Assembly: GCF_007421925.1 (NCBI RefSeq)
Contig: NZ_QMDX01000001.1
Location: forward strand, 1-64,000
Length of the DNA: 64,000 nucleotides
Source of the DNA: Haloglomus irregulare
Lineage (GTDB): Archaea; Halobacteriota; Halobacteria; Halobacteriales; Haloarculaceae
Direction of reading: 5' to 3'
Below are positions 15,990-23,350 of the stretch, piece by piece (the first letter of the stretch is position 1; each line of letters begins with the position of its first letter). Under the pieces are notes generated by a model. That model made no database searches, was not told the origin of the DNA, and worked only from the letters and a program-made list of their open reading frames with translations. A program made the position numbers and the translations under genes.

Positions 15990-16481
15990 ATGCAACTCAA
16001 ACAGCTACTCGGCGACGACGACGCGGTCTCGCCGGTCATCGGGGTCATCCTGATGGTCGCGATCACCGTGATCCTCGCCGCCGTCATCGGGACGTTCGTG
16101 CTCGGACTGGGCGACCAGGTGTCGGACAGTGCGCCGCAGGCGAGTTTCAACTTCGACTTCGCTGACGGTGGTGAGGTAACCATCACGCACGACGGTGGGG
16201 ACGCCATCGAGGACAGTAGCCTTGATATTATTATCTCAGGGACGACGGCCTACGACGGTACCGGTAGCACGTCGGACTCAACATCGAATAGCGTCTGCGG
16301 CGGGAACGCACTTGATGACGGGACCGACGGATGGGACGGCGATGTCACTGCGGGATCTACGCTGACGCTTGACGACGGCGCCGACGGAACCGACTGCAAC
16401 GGCGAGGATATCCGCGTGGTGTTCTCCTCGTCCAGCAGTGGCGAGACGGCCACGCTCGGACAGGCCGAGTGGTCCAGCTAA
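15990..16481 (+). CDS. pilA: Type IV pilin (PilA-like)
   Basis: 163-aa archaeal pilin. The short leader [11 protein letters not shown] is followed by [20 protein letters not shown], the strongly conserved hydrophobic H-domain of haloarchaeal PilA proteins, so the prepilin peptidase (PibD) site is at or next to residues 11-12. The rest (about 50-163) is a Ser/Thr/Asp/Gly-rich beta domain ending [21 protein letters not shown]. After processing the subunit would assemble into an adhesion pilus. The start at 15990 gives the expected leader length. A second pilin follows at once; no pilus assembly ATPase (PilB) or PilC gene is in the window, so export must rely on genes elsewhere. Confidence 0.9.
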   Translation: MQLKQLLGDDDAVSPVIGVILMVAITVILAAVIGTFVLGLGDQVSDSAPQASFNFDFADGGEVTITHDGGDAIEDSSLDIIISGTTAYDGTGSTSDSTSNSVCGGNALDDGTDGWDGDVTAGSTLTLDDGADGTDCNGEDIRVVFSSSSSGETATLGQAEWSS

Positions 16482-17119
16482 CGACGCATCGACATTCAAA
16501 CACACGATTCACCCACACCGATGCAATAAACCAACTCCTCAACGGCAATGACGCGGTTTCGCCGGTCATCGGCGTGATCCTCATGGTTGCGATAACTGTG
16601 ATTCTCGCCGCCGTGATCGGCACGTTCGTCCTCGGACTGGGCAATCAGGTCTCGGACAGTACGCCGCAGGCCAGCTTCACGTTTGACACGACGACATACT
16701 CACCAACAGGACCTGCACCTGAATTCAATGCAGTTGAGATTACGCATGACGGTGGCGATGAAATCGATGGAACAAATCTGAACGTTCTTGTTGACGGGAC
16801 TGAAGCTTACGCGACCGACGGCTCGGCAAATCAAAAGGTTGTCAACCCGTTCAATACAAGCTTAACAGCCGGCAGCGGAACTAAAATCGTCGGTGTCACC
16901 AGCGTAGATGTCGATACGGAGGAGGACTCCGGCTCCGACTTCTTTAATCAGGATGACACACCCAGCAACAGGTTAGATATAACTGAGGACGTTGGTGATG
17001 CAACTACCGAGATAGATACGGATGTAGAGATTGGAGACGACCAGGAGGTCCGCATCGTGTTCTCCTCGTCCAGCAGTGGCGAAACGGCCACGCTCGGCAC
17101 GTTCACGACCAGCTTCTGA
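16469..17119 (+). CDS. Second type IV pilin, start codon probably frameshifted
   Basis: The H-domain [20 protein letters not shown] is intact, followed by an Asn/Thr/Asp-rich domain and the end [21 protein letters not shown]. No ATG stands in frame at the usual leader position. An ATG at 16521 reads Met-Gln-stop, yet adding one base after codon 2 gives [16 protein letters not shown], a close match to the leader of the first pilin. So a single-base loss near 16527 has put the original start out of frame. The only in-frame start codon is the GTG at 16469, overlapping the first pilin gene, which would give a leader of about 27 residues. The gene is either translated by coupling from that GTG or recently inactivated; the body is undamaged. 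Confidence 0.7.
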   Translation: MVQLTTHRHSNTRFTHTDAINQLLNGNDAVSPVIGVILMVAITVILAAVIGTFVLGLGNQVSDSTPQASFTFDTTTYSPTGPAPEFNAVEITHDGGDEIDGTNLNVLVDGTEAYATDGSANQKVVNPFNTSLTAGSGTKIVGVTSVDVDTEEDSGSDFFNQDDTPSNRLDITEDVGDATTEIDTDVEIGDDQEVRIVFSSSSSGETATLGTFTTSF

Positions 17120-17134
17120 CGACCACTGATCACA

Positions 17135-17140
17135 TTTTTT
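17135..17140 (+). terminator. Oligo-T terminator of the pilin pair
   Basis: A run of six T (cacattttttcgc) 16 bases past the second pilin stop codon, in a G+C-rich setting. It fits archaeal intrinsic termination. Confidence 0.5.
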
Positions 17141-17228
17141 CGCGCCGCCGCACGACCAGCGACAGCTATCCCGGAACCCCGGAAGCCCGACCCTTCCGTA
17201 TTAGTTCCGTCCACCCGCCACCACGCGT

Positions 17229-17684
17229 ATGATCACCAACGCCCGCGTCCTCCAGGCCGACTGGGTGCCCCGGGAGATTGTCCATCGCAACCCGGAGAAG
17301 AACCGGCTGCGGGACGCGCTGGCCCCGGTCGTCGACGGCGGCCGGCCCGAACACGTCCGCATCACCGTGTCCGGCGCCGGCGAGACCCGTCCCACCCGCC
17401 ACTCACTACAGGAGATCGCAGAGCGACACCTCGGCGTCGCCACCGAACACGTCGACCGCCGGGCGGCGAGTCGGCCCTTCCGCGTGCTGGTAGAACTGCT
17501 CGACGCGGTCGCCCCGACCCGCTGTACCCACCGGACGACCGCCCGCGGCGCCCTCGACCGGCCGGCCGACACCGACACGCCCCGTCTCGTCGCCCGCGAG
17601 GAGGTCGGCCGGGGTCGTGTCGGTGACGTCCATCCGGGGTCCACGCAGGACCTCCCGGCCGTCGTGGGGGCCGTTCCCGGATGA
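17229..17684 (+). pseudogene. N-terminal fragment of an Orc1/Cdc6 replication initiator
   Basis: The frame begins MITNARVLQADWVPREIVHRNPEKNRLRDAL, the well-known N-terminus of haloarchaeal Orc1/Cdc6 proteins. The region where GPSGxGKT should form the ATP-binding loop now reads SGAGETRPTRHSL: the Lys is lost and residues before it are missing. Later parts still echo the family (HRTTARGALDR, then DTDTPRLVAREEVG in the Walker B area, where intact proteins have a DE pair), after which similarity ends at a stop. About 130 of some 400 residues remain, and no AAA+ sensor or winged-helix domain follows. It cannot be a working initiator. Confidence 0.65.
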
Positions 17685-17931
17685 ACTCGCGGGGGACCTG
17701 ACGCGACTCGGGCGGGCGTCGGCGTCGGGCAGGTCGTTCGGCATCGGATGGCTACGGACGCCGTCGGGAGAAGCTATACTGCTGTACGCGCGTTGATTTC
17801 CATAGAACGTGGATTTTCCTATGCGTATCGGGGGAACAGCGGTCAAGAGTTCGACGTATCCGAGATATGCTCACGTTTCCCGACATCGGCGCCGCCGCCC
17901 CGACGCGCTCTCGGGCGGCCATCGACGGCCC

Positions 17932-18225
17932 TCAGAGCCGGTCGTCGGGGTCGTACCGCGCGGCCATCCGCGCGGCCTCGGCGGCGTACCGCTCGCGGTC
18001 CTCGTCGCCGGTCCGGCCGAGGTTCGACCCCTCGACCGTCCTGGCGACCGGCGTTCCCGATTCCGCCCCCGAGAACGTCGTCAGCGCGCGCTCCTGCCGG
18101 TAGTACCGCCGCCCGTCCGGCGTGGCGTAGGTACTGATGATGAGGTTCTGCTCGTCGTCGGAGTAGGTCCGCTCGACCAGCCGGACGCGGACCCGCTCGG
18201 CCTCGGGGCGGTTCGTGATGTCCAT
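17932..18225 (-). CDS. Small conserved haloarchaeal-type protein, function unknown
   Basis: 97-aa soluble protein without recognisable domain. It reads MDITNRPEAERVRVRLVERT, then YSDDEQNLIISTYATPDGRRYYRQERALTTF, which looks like a beta-rich fold, and ends in a helical acidic tail (EEAARMAARYDPDDRL-like). The start was set at the ATG at 18225, since the frame upstream is non-coding in composition. It lies 80 bases behind the SRPBCC gene on the same strand and may share its transcript. The 247 bases between this gene and the Orc1 fragment hold no gene; they are more A+T-rich around 17770-17850. Confidence 0.65.
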   Translation of the reverse strand: MDITNRPEAERVRVRLVERTYSDDEQNLIISTYATPDGRRYYRQERALTTFSGAESGTPVARTVEGSNLGRTGDEDRERYAAEAARMAARYDPDDRL

Positions 18226-18305
18226 GTCGGTGTTACACCGGGAGGGAGCCTCACCCTTGCGCTGACTCCAGCGAGCCGGGAACCGCGGCGCGGTCGGGCC
18301 GCGGC

Positions 18306-18836
18306 TCAGACGGAGTCGGGCGTCGAGTGGATCTCCAGGTCCACCTCGCGGTCCTCGCCCTCGATGTCCGCGACGATGCGGCGGACGACCCGCTCGGCCT
18401 CCTCCTGGATGAGCGGTTTCACCTTCCCGATGACCCAGCTCAACGACGCGAACCGTGGCAGGTCGATGGCGCTCTCGTCGGCCGAGCCGGGGAAGAACTG
18501 TATCTGCAGGCGGACGCGGGTGGCGTGCTCGCGGCCCGGGGGCGCCTCGTCGCTGACGTCCTCGACCAGCCACCGGCCGTTGGCGTCGATGTCCTTCACG
18601 ACGGTCCAGTCGAGCCGCGTCGGCGGCTCGACGTCGACGACCCGCGAGCGGGCCGTGTAGCTGATCCGCCACCAGGCGAAGTGGAGGTCGTACTCCGTAC
18701 CGGGACCCCCGTCGCCGTGCTGGTCGACGCGTTCGAGGTACTCCGAGTAGCGGGCGTAGCCGGGGAAGTCCACGAGGAAGTCGTGGGTCTCCGGCGGCGG
18801 GATGTAGACGACGGTGCTGACCTCGACGGTGTCCAC
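18306..18836 (-). CDS. SRPBCC (START-like) family protein
   Basis: 176-aa protein of the polyketide cyclase/RatA-like ligand-binding fold. It starts MDTVEVSTVVYIPPPETHDFLVDFPGYARYSEYLERV, the typical first strand and helix-grip opening, continues with strands (YDLHFAWWRISYTARSRVVDVEPPTRLDW) and ends in the long C-terminal helix (LIQEEAERVVRRIVADIEGE). The fold binds hydrophobic small molecules; the ligand is unknown. No signal peptide is present. Its start is 88 bases from that of the divergent FAD oxidoreductase gene, so the two may share control. Confidence 0.87.
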   Translation of the reverse strand: MDTVEVSTVVYIPPPETHDFLVDFPGYARYSEYLERVDQHGDGGPGTEYDLHFAWWRISYTARSRVVDVEPPTRLDWTVVKDIDANGRWLVEDVSDEAPPGREHATRVRLQIQFFPGSADESAIDLPRFASLSWVIGKVKPLIQEEAERVVRRIVADIEGEDREVDLEIHSTPDSV

Positions 18837-18924
18837 TACCGGCGGTTCGACCCCCCGGCTGGTAAGCGTTCCGCGGTCCGGGTCGAACCGTCAGCTTCCT
18901 GTCCGCCCGTCACCGAGCGGAGCC

Positions 18925-19755
18925 ATGAGCGATGGCGTCGATGGGGCCGAGCGGGACGGGGCGGTCGCCCCCGGGACGGGGTCGGGGGCGAGCCACGAGT
19001 CGGCGGACGTGCTGGTGGTCGGCGGCGGTATCGCAGGCCTGACCACGGCGACGTTCGCCGGGCGGGCGGGGCTGGAGACGCTGGTGGTCGACGACGGCGA
19101 GTCCATCCTCCGGCGCAACGCCCATCTGGAGAACGTCCCCGGCTTCCCGGCCGGGGTGAACGCGCGCCTGTTCCTCGACCTCCTCGCCGAGCAGGCCGGC
19201 GAGGCCGGGGCCGCGTTCCTCGACGGCCGGGTGACGGCCCTCGATGCCGGCGACGGCGACGAGCACCACGCGGTCCGGGTCGAGCGGCCCGGCGAGGACC
19301 GGGTGCTGACGGCGCCGACCGTCGTGGCGGCCTCCTGGTCGGACGCCTCGTATCTGGACGGGAGCGGTGTCGTGTTGCTGGAACGGGGGTCGAAGACCTA
19401 CGTCGAGACGGACGACTGCGGTCGCACGGCCGTCGACGGCCTGTACGCGGCCGGGCGGTTGGCCGGCAAGGCCCACCAGGCGGTCGTCTGCGCGGGCCAC
19501 GGCGCGGAGGTCGGGCTGGCGATACTCGAGGACGGCGGACGGCCCTACTTCTACGACTGGGTGGCGCCCGAGGGCTACTTCACCGAGCGCGGGCGCGAGG
19601 TCCCGCCCGGTTGCGAGGAGATCCCGCAGGCGGAGTGGGAGGCACGCGAGCGGGCCGCCCGCGAGCGGATGCGCGAGGCGTTCGCCGACCCCCATCCCGG
19701 CGAGCCGACGATGCATCCGAGCGTGGTGGAGCGGCGGGACGAGGACGGAGGGTGA
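18925..19755 (+). CDS. FAD-dependent NAD(P)-type oxidoreductase (thioredoxin-reductase-like)
   Basis: 276-aa flavoprotein. The dinucleotide-binding motif VLVVGGGIAGLTTATFAGRAG begins near residue 33, after a disordered acidic N-terminus, and the second FAD motif is YAAGRLAGKAHQAVVCAGHGAEVG (about 174-197), as in thioredoxin-reductase-like proteins. The redox-active CxxC of true thioredoxin reductase is absent, and the NADPH-binding middle domain is shortened, so it belongs to the non-thioredoxin group. The C-terminal 70 residues (REVPPGCEEIPQAEWEARERAARERMREAFADP) resemble a family-specific tail. The partner and electron acceptor are unknown. Confidence 0.85.
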   Translation: MSDGVDGAERDGAVAPGTGSGASHESADVLVVGGGIAGLTTATFAGRAGLETLVVDDGESILRRNAHLENVPGFPAGVNARLFLDLLAEQAGEAGAAFLDGRVTALDAGDGDEHHAVRVERPGEDRVLTAPTVVAASWSDASYLDGSGVVLLERGSKTYVETDDCGRTAVDGLYAAGRLAGKAHQAVVCAGHGAEVGLAILEDGGRPYFYDWVAPEGYFTERGREVPPGCEEIPQAEWEARERAARERMREAFADPHPGEPTMHPSVVERRDEDGG

Positions 19756-19818
19756 ACGGCCGGCCGTGACGGCGCGCGTGGCGGGGGACTCAATACCCCC
19801 ACGGGGCAAGGGCGGGGT

Positions 19819-20979
19819 ATGCTGGAGGGCGTGAACGTCGCGCTGGGTGTGTCGGGCTCCATCGCGGCCGTGAAGACGGTCGAGCTGGCCCACGAGCTGC
19901 GTCGCCGGGGGGCGGCCGTCCGGGCGGTCACCACCGACGCCGCGACGGGCATCATCCACCCGTGGGCGCTGGAGTTCGCCACCGAGAACGACGTCGTCAC
20001 GGAGATCACCGGCCGGGTCGAGCACGTCGAGCTCTGCGGCCGGGACGGCTGGGCCGACGTGCTGCTGATGGCCCCCGCCACGGCCAACACGGTGGGGAAG
20101 GTCGCCGCCGCGGTCGATGACACCCCCGTCACGACCTGCGCGACGGTCGCGCTCGGCGCCGACGTCCCCGTCGTCGTCGCGCCTGCGATGCACGAGCCGA
20201 TGTACGACCACCCCGGCGTCCTCGAATCGCTGGACCGGCTGGAGGAGTGGGGCGTCTCGTTCGTCGACCCCCGCGTCGAGGAGGGGAAGGCGAAGATCGC
20301 GACCGAGGCCGACATCGTCACCGAGACCGCCCGGGCCGCCGGGCCGGACCCGCTCGACGGGCGTCACGTGGTCGTCACGAGCGGGGCGACGACCGAGCGC
20401 ATCGACCCCGTCCGGGTCCTCACCAACCGCTCCTCGGGGCGGACGGGCCGTGCGGTCGCCCGGGCCTGCTACGCCCACGGCGCGGACGTGACGCTGGTGC
20501 ACGACGGCCCGGACGTCTCGTACGCGACCGTCGAGCGGGTCGAGAGCGCCGCCGAGATGCTGGCCGGCGTGCTGGAACACGCCGACGGCGCCGACGCCCT
20601 CGTGAGCGCCGCCGCCATCGGCGACTACACCGTCGCCGAGAGCGACGGGAAGCTCCGCTCCGGGCAGGAGCTGACACTGGAACTGCAGCCGACGCCGAAG
20701 CTCATCGACACGGTCCGGGAGGAGCACCCGGACCTGACCGTCGTCGGCTTCAAGTTGGAGACCGCCGGCGACGACGAGGCACTCGTCGCACGGGCACGGA
20801 GGACCCTGGAACGGGCCGGGCTCGCGTTCGTCGTCGGCAACGACGCAACCGTGCTGGGCAGCGAGGAGACCCGCACCCTGTTCGTCCGCGAGTCCGGGAC
20901 GACGGAGTTCGTCGGCTCGAAGGACGAACTCGGGCTCCGCATCGCGGCGGAACTGGCGGACGAACTGGACGGGGCATAG
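19819..20979 (+). CDS. coaBC: Phosphopantothenoylcysteine decarboxylase / phosphopantothenate-cysteine ligase
   Basis: 386-aa bifunctional enzyme of coenzyme A synthesis. The N-terminal flavoprotein half (about 1-175, CoaC) shows GVSGSIAAVKTVELAHELRR, the FMN-binding MAPATANTVGKVA and the APAMHEPMY motif. The C-terminal half (CoaB) opens TSGATTERIDPVRVLTNRSSG, the signature of the synthetase domain, and has FKLET and FVVGND near the end. Length matches archaeal CoaBC. It runs in the same direction as the oxidoreductase 63 bases upstream. A run of hairpins about 45-120 bases behind its stop codon may be its transcript end. Confidence 0.95.
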   Translation: MLEGVNVALGVSGSIAAVKTVELAHELRRRGAAVRAVTTDAATGIIHPWALEFATENDVVTEITGRVEHVELCGRDGWADVLLMAPATANTVGKVAAAVDDTPVTTCATVALGADVPVVVAPAMHEPMYDHPGVLESLDRLEEWGVSFVDPRVEEGKAKIATEADIVTETARAAGPDPLDGRHVVVTSGATTERIDPVRVLTNRSSGRTGRAVARACYAHGADVTLVHDGPDVSYATVERVESAAEMLAGVLEHADGADALVSAAAIGDYTVAESDGKLRSGQELTLELQPTPKLIDTVREEHPDLTVVGFKLETAGDDEALVARARRTLERAGLAFVVGNDATVLGSEETRTLFVRESGTTEFVGSKDELGLRIAAELADELDGA

Positions 20980-21022
20980 GGGAAGGGCAAGGGGAATCGC
21001 ACCCGCCAGTGCGTCGGTGTTT

Positions 21023-21100
21023 ACGGGTTATCCCGTGATAGGTCGGCTTCTGCGGGTCTTTCGACCCGCAAGAGCATCGTATCCCAGCAATCCGCCGACC
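21023..21100 (+). other. Run of nested inverted repeats (structured element)
   Basis: Three perfect inverted repeats are packed into 78 bases. A 5-bp hairpin acggg/cccgt with loop ttat lies at 21023-21036. A 7-bp outer stem ggtcggc (21041-21047) pairs with gccgacc (21094-21100). Inside it is an 8-bp stem tgcgggtc/gacccgca with loop tttc (21051-21070). The 60-nt outer element recalls a tRNA acceptor stem in length, but there is no T-loop sequence, no D-arm and no anticodon arm, so it is not a tRNA. It may be the coaBC terminator region or a small structured RNA. Confidence 0.4.
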
Positions 21101-21180
21101 GCCTCCGGAGGAGGACCCGTCGCTGGCGTCCGGTCCGACGGTGGTGAACCCCTGACAGCCGACCGGGCGACGGGGAGGGC

Positions 21181-21878
21181 GTGCTGGAAGACACCACCGC
21201 ACTCGTGACGGGCGCTTCGCAGGGTATCGGGGAGACCATCGCGACGACGCTCGGCGGCTACGGCGCGAGCGTCGTCTGTGCGGCCCGGAGCGCCGACGCC
21301 ATCGAGGAGACCGCCGCGGCGGTCGAGGCCGCGGGCGGCGAGACGGCCGTCGAGGCCACCGTCGGGACGTTCGGCGGCCTGGACTGTCCGGTCAACAACG
21401 CCGGCATCGGCGACCCGGTCCAGCCGGTCCACCGCATCGACGCCGACGAGTTCCGCCGGACCCAGGAGGTGAACGTCGTCGGCCCGTTCCTCTGTGCCAA
21501 GCACGCCGAGCGTCACCTCCGGGAGTCCGACCGGGGCAGCGTCGTCGACATCGGGTCCATCGGCGGGAGGCGGCCCTACGCCAGCCGGCTCGCGTCGCGG
21601 CCTCGAAGGCGGCGCTCGTCGGGATGACCCGGACGCTGGCCTACGAGCTCGCCCGCGACGGCGTCACCGCCAACACCCTCCTCCCGGGGCCGGTCGAGGG
21701 CCCGCGCATCGAGGAGATGGTCGCCAAGCAGGCCGAACTGGCCGATATCGGCCCCGAGGAGTTCACCCTGGCGGACTAGGTGATCGACGCCGAGGAGGTG
21801 GCCTCCCTCGCCAGCGAGCGGGGGCGCCACGTCACGGCACAGGAGATCGACATCGACGCCAGCGGGACGTGGTACTGA
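21181..21878 (+). pseudogene. Broken short-chain dehydrogenase/reductase gene
   Basis: Starting at the GTG at 21181 the sequence gives a clear SDR: TALVTGASQGIGETIATTLG (cofactor-binding TGxxxGIG), then VNNAGIG and SVVDIGSIGG. Three lesions are seen. The segment between AAGGETAVEATV and GTFGGLDC lacks the expected strand and DVT motif, so about 15-20 codons seem deleted. Near 21590 the frame shifts, and the catalytic Ser-Tyr-Lys region continues in another frame (AASKAALVGMTRTLAYELARDGVTAN). A TAG at 21777-21779 then interrupts the C-terminus, which goes on as IDAEEVASLASERGRHVTAQEI to 21878. The protein cannot be made whole, and the remnant is fairly young. Confidence 0.8.
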
Positions 21879-21979
21879 CCCGGTGGGAGTGGAATCGGTT
21901 ATCTGAGGCGACCGGCGACGTGCCGGCGCTCGGGGCAGCGAGGGCGTGAGCACGGTGCGGAATCGGCCGTGTCCGTGGG

Positions 21980-22423
21980 TCAGTCGTCGACCGGCTCGGC
22001 GGCGTCGGCTTCGGTGGGGTCATCGACCCCGTCGTCGCCGGCGGGCCAGGTCACGTCGCCGACGAAGTCAACGCCCATCCGCTGGGCGGCCCGGCTGATC
22101 ATGTGCGAGCCGGTCGGGGCCGTGACGAACAGGAAGACGATGCCGACGAGCGAGACCAGCCCCGCGCCCCGGGGACCGAAGTAGGCCGTGTTCGCCAGCA
22201 GGATGGAGGCGGCGCCGATGGTGGTCGCCTTGCTGGTCGCGTGCATCCGGTTGTAGATGTCCGGCAGCCGGACGAGGCCGACGGTCCCCACGAGGAGGAA
22301 GAAGGCCCCGATCGCGACCAGCCCGACGACGACCGCGCCGCGGACGGGTCCCACGGTCGGCGCGCCGCCGCCCTTTGCGACGAGGACGACCGTGTCGGGC
22401 GCGGCGAGCGGTGTCGGCGTCAT
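21980..22423 (-). CDS. mrpG: Mrp Na+/H+ antiporter subunit G
   Basis: 147-aa small subunit of the multi-subunit cation/proton antiporter. After a short N-terminus it has three helices (about 30-52, 68-88, 95-115) and the family sequence GLVRLPDIYNRMHATSKATTIGA between TM1 and TM2, which is diagnostic. An acidic tail of about 30 residues (ending DAAEPVDD) is a halophile addition. It is the last gene of the operon and overlaps the subunit F gene by four bases. Confidence 0.93.
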   Translation of the reverse strand: MTPTPLAAPDTVVLVAKGGGAPTVGPVRGAVVVGLVAIGAFFLLVGTVGLVRLPDIYNRMHATSKATTIGAASILLANTAYFGPRGAGLVSLVGIVFLFVTAPTGSHMISRAAQRMGVDFVGDVTWPAGDDGVDDPTEADAAEPVDD

Positions 22424-22707
22424 TCGATGACGTCCCCCTCCGTCACGTAGCGTGCGACGGTGATGGTGCTGATGAAGCCGATGATGGCGAGCACCAGGGC
22501 CACGTCGGCGTACAGGCCGCGGGCGGTGAACATGGCGTACAGCGCGGCGATGGCGACGACGTTCGTCGCGATGACGTCCAGCGCGACGACCCGGTCCGGC
22601 GTCGTCGGGCCGACGATGGTCCGGTAGCCCGCGACCAGAGTGATGACCGCCGAGAGCACCAGCGCGCCCAGCAACACGGGTTCGAGGAACGCCGGCTCAC
22701 TCGCCAT
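22420..22707 (-). CDS. mrpF: Mrp Na+/H+ antiporter subunit F
   Basis: 95-aa subunit with three helices (about 9-29, 35-57, 63-83). The motif GPTTPDRVVALDVIATNVVAI is the family signature. The start is the ATG at 22707, MASEPAFLEP, which overlaps the end of the subunit E gene by 11 bases; the longer frame adds only three residues. It overlaps the next gene by four bases. Confidence 0.93.
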   Translation of the reverse strand: MASEPAFLEPVLLGALVLSAVITLVAGYRTIVGPTTPDRVVALDVIATNVVAIAALYAMFTARGLYADVALVLAIIGFISTITVARYVTEGDVIE

Positions 22708-23350
22708 CGGCCTCACCCCCGATGTCGGCCTCGGTGTCGGCGGCCATGCCCGGTCCGGCGCCGTCGGCGGGGCGACCGCCGTCGGCAGAGGGACGGCCGG
22801 GGCGGTCGGGCACCGGCGTCGACGGGTCCCGAGCCTCGAAGATGACGAGCGCGTAGTCCTCCCAGGTCCGGATGGGGGCCAGGAGCGCCTCCTCGTCCTC
22901 GCAGTTGATGCCGTGCACGTACAGCGTGTTGGTCTCGGCGTCGTGGTCCATGGTGAGCGTACCGGGGGTGAGCGAGATGGAGTTCGCGATGGTGGTGATG
23001 GCGGCGTCGGATTCGACGCGGAGCGGCACCGCGATGACGTCCGGTTCTATCGGCATCGACGGCGCGAGCACCCGGTAGGCGACATCGATGTTCGCCGTGA
23101 TGACCTCGCGGAGGAAGACCGCGAGGTAGAGCCCCGCGTATGGGGTGGCCCGGAGCGAGGGGCGGACGGCGAACTCCGGCTCGTAGAACCGCCGGAGCAC
23201 GAACGCCATCGGGAGCCCGACCAGCAGACCGATGAGGAACTCCTCGGCGATGGTCGTCACCCCGCCCGGGAGCGGCGTGGGGTCGACGCCGCGGACGAAC
23301 AGCCAGAGGACCGCCAGCGCGAGGCCGACGGGCAGCCAGCGGCGGGTCAT
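22697..23350 (-). CDS. mrpE: Mrp Na+/H+ antiporter subunit E
   Basis: 217-aa subunit with two N-terminal helices (about 7-20 and 32-50), a third around 72-92 (YAGLYLAVFLREVITANIDVAYRVL, the family signature), and a cytoplasmic domain with TTIANSISLTPGTLTMDHD and LYVHGINCEDEEAL, both typical of MrpE. The last 45 residues are a Pro/Gly/Asp-rich tail not seen in bacterial homologues, probably a halophilic extension. It overlaps the subunit D gene by four bases. Confidence 0.93.
   Translation of the reverse strand: MTRRWLPVGLALAVLWLFVRGVDPTPLPGGVTTIAEEFLIGLLVGLPMAFVLRRFYEPEFAVRPSLRATPYAGLYLAVFLREVITANIDVAYRVLAPSMPIEPDVIAVPLRVESDAAITTIANSISLTPGTLTMDHDAETNTLYVHGINCEDEEALLAPIRTWEDYALVIFEARDPSTPVPDRPGRPSADGGRPADGAGPGMAADTEADIGGEADGE

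Noticed and set aside
17770-17850. A+T-rich patch near the Orc1 fragment as an origin recognition box
   Set aside because: Contains gatttcc and ggattttcc tracts but no clear inverted repeat of the haloarchaeal ORB type, so it is not called.
21041-21100. tRNA-like cloverleaf
   Set aside because: The 7-bp outer stem looks like an acceptor stem, but the element is about 60 nt, without T-arm consensus, D-arm or anticodon arm.
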